Positions 58,007 through 64,000 of a DNA stretch of 64,000 nucleotides are shown here, in pieces; the first letter of the stretch is position 1; every line of letters starts with the position of its first letter. Source of the stretch: Dictyophora rubrovolvata (taxonomy: Eukaryota > Basidiomycota > Agaricomycetes > Phallales > Phallaceae); contig CP114123.1 of assembly GCA_029959195.1 (NCBI GenBank), positions 2,356,001-2,420,000 of the forward strand, in the 5' to 3' direction. The position numbers and the translations under genes were made by a program. A model generated the notes under the pieces. It was not told the DNA's origin. It ran no database searches and was given only the letters and a program-made list of their open reading frames with translations.

Positions 58007-58934
58007 CAAGGTGCTAGCAATCGTTATACCGCCCACCCCGCGCAGGATATGTGGGCTTTAGGTGTTCTGCTCTATGCGTTGCTTACTGGCCGGCTTCCGT
58101 TCAGTGATCCTTATGAGCCCCGTTTGCAGATGAAGATCGTAAAAGGTATGTTTTTTTGGTCTCTCCAACTGTTTAATTGCTCATTGACGTTGATCAGGTA
58201 CATTCAGTATACCCAGAGACATTGGTACACACGCCGAAGCAGTTTTGAAGGGTTGTCTGCACAAAGATGTTTCCCAGAGATGGAATATATCTATGGTGGA
58301 AGACGCAGCCTGGGGTATTGGATATGGCGCTGTAGACGTTGCGTCATCCGTCAGTGTTAGTGAGAAACAACACCCACATCAACAACAGTTTCGTACTAGT
58401 ACCCACTTGGACCGAACGCAAACGACGCAAACTCAATTACTAAACCAAGTGGAGGAGTTGTCGAGTAATCTTTCCCATTGTTCTGTGGGAATGTCATCGT
58501 CATCACCTCCGCTTTCGCCGCTCTTATCGCTCTCATCGCCAACATCATCTCGTTCACGTGGTCGCAAGTTCACAGCTCAAGTCCGCAGTCAAAGTCGAAG
58601 TAGAAGTCCGAGCTCGTCTCCACAAACACCAATTGATGAAGAAGGCGTCGACTTTTATGAGAACGAGCGTAGGAGCAGGAGCGGGCAAAGTCGCGAGAGT
58701 GTAGTGCGGTTTGTGTTGAATGAGCCTCCCACGACACGTGGAAGGTCGGATAGGATGATGCGCGGAGATGTTGATTTGGATTATGCCACGGCTGTTGTTG
58801 ACGAAGAAGATTGTTGCAAAACTGCTGAAACTGAACTGTCGGAGTCCAAGTCGAATTCTAAGGACGCGGCGTCGAACGCCAGGGCAAAATCAAGGTCGCA
58901 GAGTCGAACGCGGAGCTGGTCCTTCAACATTTGA
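56765..58934 (+). CDS. Ser/Thr protein kinase with low-complexity inserts
   Basis: Two exons (56765-58145, 58198-58934; intron 52 nt) give 2118 nt, 705 residues, starting MPKFTELAAPVHPYL. Residues 1-120 are low complexity with a His/Asn repeat (HGHSHNHNHNQ). The kinase domain has the Gly loop GQTIGRGGFSTI, the ATP Lys in VAIKIV, VHCDVKLENVLV (HCD in place of HRD), and DFG in ITDFGL. Between DFG and the APE-equivalent (SPELLLP) is an insert of roughly 110 residues: an acidic run (SSEEDDDDDDNDD), a basic run (KKKRRSRSRGRAG) and an eight-His/seven-Gln run. DMWALGVLLYALLTGRLPF marks subdomain IX. The C-terminal 200 residues are Ser/Arg-rich (RSQSRSRSPSSSPQTP). No close family could be named; it resembles yeast CAMK/Kin-type kinases in general layout. 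Confidence 0.9.
57965..58009 (+). repeat. CAC/CAA trinucleotide tract coding His8-Gln7
   Basis: A CAT/CAC run followed by seven CAA codons lies inside the kinase activation-segment insert. Such tracts usually vary in length between strains. Confidence 0.9.
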
Positions 58935-61900
58935 ATATGAAATGCATGAGTATTGTTTCAGCTTTTTTAATCAGTCTAATGTTATTCTTTCTTTTTTTTT
59001 CCGTTCTTCCCATCATCATCATTGTACTTGTCACGCATTGTACGGGCGAGTTTTAGGGCTTGTGTTACATATGCTACTTATTTATCTTTCATGCGCTCAT
59101 GCTTACGACTTTTCTTGATTGTTGCATACCATGTGTTCTGTCTTTGTACATTGTACGCGCGCGCAGCAGTGTTTTGTGAAGGTTTTTTTCTTTTCCTCCT
59201 CGATCTTGTTTCCTACCCCATTTATTTATCGTTAACAAACTGTATTATACATCGCATGTTATACCAGAAAAACACGGTTGTATATATATACGCGTGCCAA
59301 CCAGAAATTTGAATTGGTGCAACTGATATCGCAGTAATTTGGCGTTAAAGGCTATTATTATTATGAACTTGGAGTCCGGTGAATCACTGAATAGCAGTCC
59401 TATCACTGCGTGATTGGTTAGATTAACGGTAGGTATAGGCATATAAAAAATAACGAATATTCATTCATTAGTTCAAGCTGAAATTTCTCCGGTTCACTTA
59501 CATGAAGAATTTCCCCGGGGGAGCCCGGTCACAAAAACGAAAGACATACATATGTGCCTTACATATCGACACTACTAAGTGAACGTAAAAGTCTAGAACG
59601 TTAATTACTAAAACATTATTCTAATCTAATAACTATCAGATCATCGAGAACGCTGCCGACATGCTGGTAGTTTTCACGAATCCGGTAACCACGTGCCATT
59701 ATAGTAGATTCAGATGATTACTAACGCCGAGGTCGTCCGTCAGAAATAAAGAGGTGGCAGGCGGAGATGTAGATGATTGAATTAATTTGGGTTTGTCGAT
59801 TTGATGAGAAAGAGAGAAGGACTCTGGCGAAAAAAAAATTAGAACTTGTTGTTCACAATCATGGAGCTCTACATCGAAGAATGTGGTACGTGAAAGAAGT
59901 ATTCATTCCTCTCCTCTTTTAAGTAAGACTCGATACGGTTAACGAGTTCAAGGAAGTTTGCTCCTCTTTATATTTGAAAAAATAAAAAGGTGGAAGAGTG
60001 GGTGTCGGTTATCACTACCAAAGTAACGTGATAGCGCTGCAGTCCGATAAGCTGGGTGGGGTGCGTACATACATGTGGGTACGTACAAGTTAATGCATTA
60101 TTTTGTTTCTAGCATTTTTTTCGCGTACAAGCTTCATGGAAGACTAACCCAAAAAAATAGATGGTTGTGAGATAAGTCCTTGTCAGATTCCGAGGCCGAT
60201 TCTGTCGATTAAATTTTCAGTAAGAGGATAGGCGTGATAGGGACACATTAGGCACGCGGATTAAAAAGAGACAGATAAGTCGATTGTCTATTCTCTCGTG
60301 TGAGTCCGGATTAAAGTCTTCGAGTCAAGGGCCTTTTTAGCTGGATCATTTGGCTTGCATCTTGATAACTTGAGCCCACACAAAATCAATGCGCCCCGCA
60401 CGTGTTTTTGAAACTTCTTCTCAAACAATAATAGACTGCATGAACCACTTTGAGATGTCAATTATGGTGGAATGACGTACCAGGCGCAGGCTAGCTCGAT
60501 TCTCTCGAAATCGAAATCACTTGGAAAAAATGTATGATTCTGATGAGAGGAGTCATTTTGAGGTAAGGAGGGGGACACGTTTACCCTAATGGTGAGCTAA
60601 TCCTGATGGTGCCAATATGTCGGAGCTTTGGACGGTAGCCCCTCTTGCTGTGCTGTGTACAAATATCAGCTTAAGAATTTATCATTTTTTCATCCACTCC
60701 AAAGCGGGAGAAACAGCGTCCCTCTTTCTTCTGGCAGTGGGAATTGTACGAGAGATCGCAGCAAGGCCCAGGTCAGGTTACAAAGTTCTCTTTTCTGTTT
60801 GATATGCTTGGATCCCGAGATCGACCGACCCAACGAGCAAGAAACCTGTCCTCTCGAAATCGACCGGGTCGGAGAAATATACGGGAACGGAGAAAACCTA
60901 GGAGAAGAGAAAAAAATTTTCTTTTCTTATTAATATGTTCGGACCTTAATTGAGACGATCGAGATGGATGTGAAAAAGTGGGATACCCCCACACAAGTTT
61001 CCCTTTACAAATACACGGAAATTTTTGGGTCAGTGAATCACCAGATGTCATGTTCAACAGATTTCACAAGTTCATATCGTGAGGGATTCTTCTTTTGATT
61101 GTTGCGATAGCTCATTTGCTGGGATTAGTTGGTACTTCGGAAAAACTACGGAAATCGTTAAAAATATAGTTGGTAAGCTTTCGTCGCAAGCTCTTCTAAA
61201 ACTTACCAAAGATTTTTTGAATGACCAGAATATTCCCGCAAAACATTATACTACCTGTTTCTCAAAAGGGTCAAAAGTATCCGACTTTTCATCGTAGCAA
61301 GGGGTGTGAATACACAAGAAATTTGAACAATTGTGACAAACGTGTGACAATCACTTTGCGACATCCGGACTCCAGCCGTTGTCTCAATGCAAAGTCGAAC
61401 AAATAAGTTAGCGGCTTACCCCAATTTATTTTATCAACCTTCTATACAAAAATCTGAATTTTTTCACGAACCAGTTAATTTAAAGTTAATTACAGCCTGA
61501 GCGCTCGATTCACCTTCACAAAAGCACTCCGGTCCTCACTTCCGATGATGATTGAAAGGTTTTTAGTCTTTTGCCCTTCTTAGCTGTAGTCTACGAGGAC
61601 GCTCATTGTGGTTAGTAAGTAGAACGAAACTCAATTTATAGATAACTCAACTTCGGGCCGTTCCAATCATCTGACCCTGTTTCCTAGAGCTTAGATAAAG
61701 ACCGCCTTTGCAAGGAACACTTGTGTCAGGACATCGTAGGTCACAAGGTGGGGCTTATTTCGTTATTCAAGATTTAGATGAAGTTTCTCTCAAAGACTCG
61801 GCAAGGAGGAGTAATTTTTATATCCTATTTGACCTCAGAAAAGGAGCTACACAAGCGGATCCCTCAGTCATTGTGAACATTGAGTCATTGACACCTGCTC

Positions 61901-62641
61901 TAACTCCCCGGGCATTAATCGAATATTAATCCCTCCGAAGGAGACTAAAAGGCTCTCGAGAAATCACACTATGTAGTCATCAAAATTGACAAGACGGCTT
62001 GGATTCGTCTGCTTCCTCATTGATTGAATTCGTAGTGACAAAGAATATTGTCCACTTTAGATGCAGACAAGTGACAGACCCTCATATTTACATACATATT
62101 AATACAAGGTAGATTAATAGAGTCTAACCAAGTCCAATCAGGCCGCGTCTCCGAATTCAAAAAAAAGTATGTTTATTGTGATAAACTGATAATAAACCGA
62201 TGCTTTCACATGCAAGCGTTTCCTGTTTGCGCAACACCCAAATTTGAGATGTCATGATAAAGCAAACGTGTACACACGAGATGATATTGACCTGGCAATT
62301 GACTAGTAACATGTACACTCGATGTTCAACTTCGTTACCAAACACAAAAGTCTATGATTATACTACGCAAAAATATAGCTACGTATACATTGGCCCATGG
62401 CAATTACATACATAACAGCAAATACTTGCTATCCAAAATGGACGAAGCTAAAACGAGCCGAATTTAAAACATGGAAAGATAGTATACGGCTTCGAACCAA
62501 AATGTGTATAATGTTTTCCCCTTCAACAAGTCTTTCCCTTTGAATTACGTGTTGATTGAACACGCAACCGCTCTTGCTTAACGTGCAGACGTGTTACTTT
62601 GACAAGCAGACTTTCAAAGAAAATTATAACATGACATTACT
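58935..62641. other. Long gene-poor region
   Basis: About 3.7 kb between the kinase and proteasome beta-6 stop codons, which are convergent. Only short, motif-free open frames are present (for example 60617-60802 and 61708-61929, the latter starting at TTG). The composition is AT-rich with scattered T- and A-runs. A TC/CA-rich stretch near 59000-59240 is probably the kinase 3' UTR. No tRNA, snRNA or transposon was recognised. Confidence 0.4.
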
Positions 62642-63957
62642 TCAGTCTTTCTTTAATTCCCTCCGTATAACAAATATTCGTTCGGCTTCGCTCGGCGACT
62701 GTAATTCTTGAACATGCTTGAACGAATCAAGTCCTTGAGTCCCCCGCCCACGAGCTAATATGACAAATATCTCCAAACCATCGCCGACCTATGAGGAATA
62801 AATTTTTAATCCGCTAAAGGGAAGGGACGCAATATACAAACCTCAATATGGCGCTCAGTAGCTGATGTGAACGAATCGATGACAAGCTGGATCACATGCC
62901 GCAATGGTAGATGAGTTGGGTGGGACTTTCCTAGTACAGGTGTTTGGTTTTTAAAATAGATCTAAAAGTGTGAATTGATGAGTGATGAGACGTTTTCTTC
63001 TCGCAGTGTCTAACTTCCTACCTGATTATCGAGGAATGGTTGAATGAGCGTTTGGGCTGCCCCAGCAGCTCTGCAGGCTTCTCGCTCATACGAACCCACA
63101 GGATCAAACGAATACACAGCACCAGTCCCTGTAAAAGGGTGAGTACATATTTTGTATGCGCTCCTAGAATATAAAACAAGTGAAGAATCGGACCGGCAGG
63201 ACTTAAACCTTGAAAGACGCGGTCGGAAAATGTTTTTTTTTTCACCCAAATGACATCCTGCAGCTTTGTAAGAATCAATCTGAACACTCATCTATGTGTG
63301 TGTTTTGGATGATAGGCTCAAAAGCGTGAGAGTCAGGGCAGAACATTTCCAAAGTGAGATTCGCGAGACCGACATTGGTCAGGTACCGAAAATAACAAGA
63401 GATGCAAGTCAAGATAGAATATAAACCTACCATCTTCTTCAATGCCACCCAAGATGTTGTAGACGTAATATGGGAAAAAACGTTGAGCATAAAGCATCGT
63501 TTGAATCAATCGCGCGATGGCGCGAAGTGGCATATCTTTGGAATGAGCATGGCGATACCACTGAACATAAAAATACACGTGTTTGTTAGTGGAGAAAGGG
63601 AAGTACCAATCGCTGAAAGACATACATCAAGTCGTTGCTTGACCTTTTTGACGAACATGTTTCCGTCTGCTGCAAATCCATTGACAGCCAGAACAGCTTT
63701 GTCGGTCCTGAGAGAAGAAAAATGCGCGTGTTTGAGCGATATTTCCTTTACAGTATTTCTTTATGAAATGAAACATGGAAAACCTACAATTTGAAGACTT
63801 TGGGTGCATATCTCGTCTGAATACTGAAACCTTCTGACTGTCTTGTGTCGCCAGCAATGACGCCGAAGTCTGCGCCAGCAATGGCAAGAATTGTTCCACC
63901 ATTTTCTGTGTAGGGATTGAATTGGTGTTGCGTTGGATGTTGGGAGTAGTGGGACAT
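62642..63957 (-). CDS. PRE7: Proteasome 20S core subunit beta-6 (PRE7)
   Basis: A structural beta-ring subunit of the 20S proteasome. Six exons (63957-63788, 63707-63626, 63560-63431, 63128-63022, 62961-62842, 62788-62642) give 756 nt, 251 residues. Starting [20 protein letters not shown], it runs through [78 protein letters not shown] and ends IRRELKKD as in Pre7. The threonine at the would-be processing site (GGT) is present, but the beta-6 subunit is not proteolytically active in this family. All introns are GT-AG. It sits at the right end of the window, complete. Confidence 0.96.
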
Positions 63958-64000
63958 ATTTCTCTGTTTAGAAAGTAAAAGCAGGGGTAGGAGAGAGAAA

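Noticed and set aside
1-64000. CRISPR arrays, bacterial operons, prophage, rRNA genes, LTR or other virus-like elements
   Set aside because: No regularly spaced repeats, no Shine-Dalgarno-led operons, and no recognisable reverse transcriptase, integrase, capsid or transposase segment was seen on either strand by eye.

Overview
The window is nuclear DNA of a filamentous basidiomycete, most likely an agaricomycete. The evidence is: dense short spliceosomal introns (about 40-110 nt, mostly GT-AG with a few GC-AG), lineage-typical families (FunK1 kinase, copper radical oxidase, RTA1-like protein, short tyrosinase, ROT1) and a Pol III tRNA. Because the genes are cut into many small exons, simple ORFs show only pieces. 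The gene models below were assembled by hand from splice sites. For most of them the summed exon lengths are divisible by three, which is internal support for the structure.

Layout. 0-3 kb: 3' end of transaldolase (+), an EB1/Mal3 microtubule plus-end protein (-), a CsbD-like protein (-). 4.4-6.3 kb: tyrosinase (+). 7.2-13.2 kb: F-box-like protein (-) divergent from AP-2 sigma (+), a Ser/Thr-rich single-pass membrane protein (-), a secreted amidohydrolase/decarboxylase-like enzyme (-). 15.1-17.5 kb: Ser-rich protein (+), Vps68/TMEM50-like protein (-). 17.6-22 kb: a decayed SMC1 cohesin gene (+). 22.3-24.4 kb: copper radical (glyoxal) oxidase (-). 27.1-28.6 kb: ceramide glucosyltransferase (+). 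28.8-30.9 kb: a second, partial SMC1 copy, followed by a possible P450 scrap. 31.9-34.6 kb: FunK1 kinase and a tandem relic of its C-terminus. 34.6-39.5 kb: gene-poor. 39.5-46.7 kb: type-B carboxylesterase (+), MFS transporter (+), SDR (-). 48.4-55.4 kb: RTA1-like (+), tRNA-Val(AAC), Mn-SOD (-) divergent from methylcrotonyl-CoA carboxylase alpha (+), ROT1 (-). 56.8-64 kb: a Ser/Thr kinase with low-complexity inserts (+), a gene-poor stretch, and proteasome beta-6 (PRE7, -).

Function. Most genes are unlinked housekeeping loci (pentose phosphate pathway, microtubules, endocytosis, sphingolipid synthesis, leucine catabolism, proteasome, ER folding). They are interspersed with secreted or accessory enzymes typical of wood- or litter-associated fungi (tyrosinase, copper radical oxidase, carboxylesterase, amidohydrolase, MFS and RTA1-like membrane proteins). 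I see no coherent biosynthetic cluster, CRISPR array, prophage or recognisable intact transposon.

The most unusual structure is the SMC1 pair. The two copies lie about 10 kb apart, each is internally deleted in a different place, and the second lies beside a 40-bp exact repeat that recurs at 38.5 kb.
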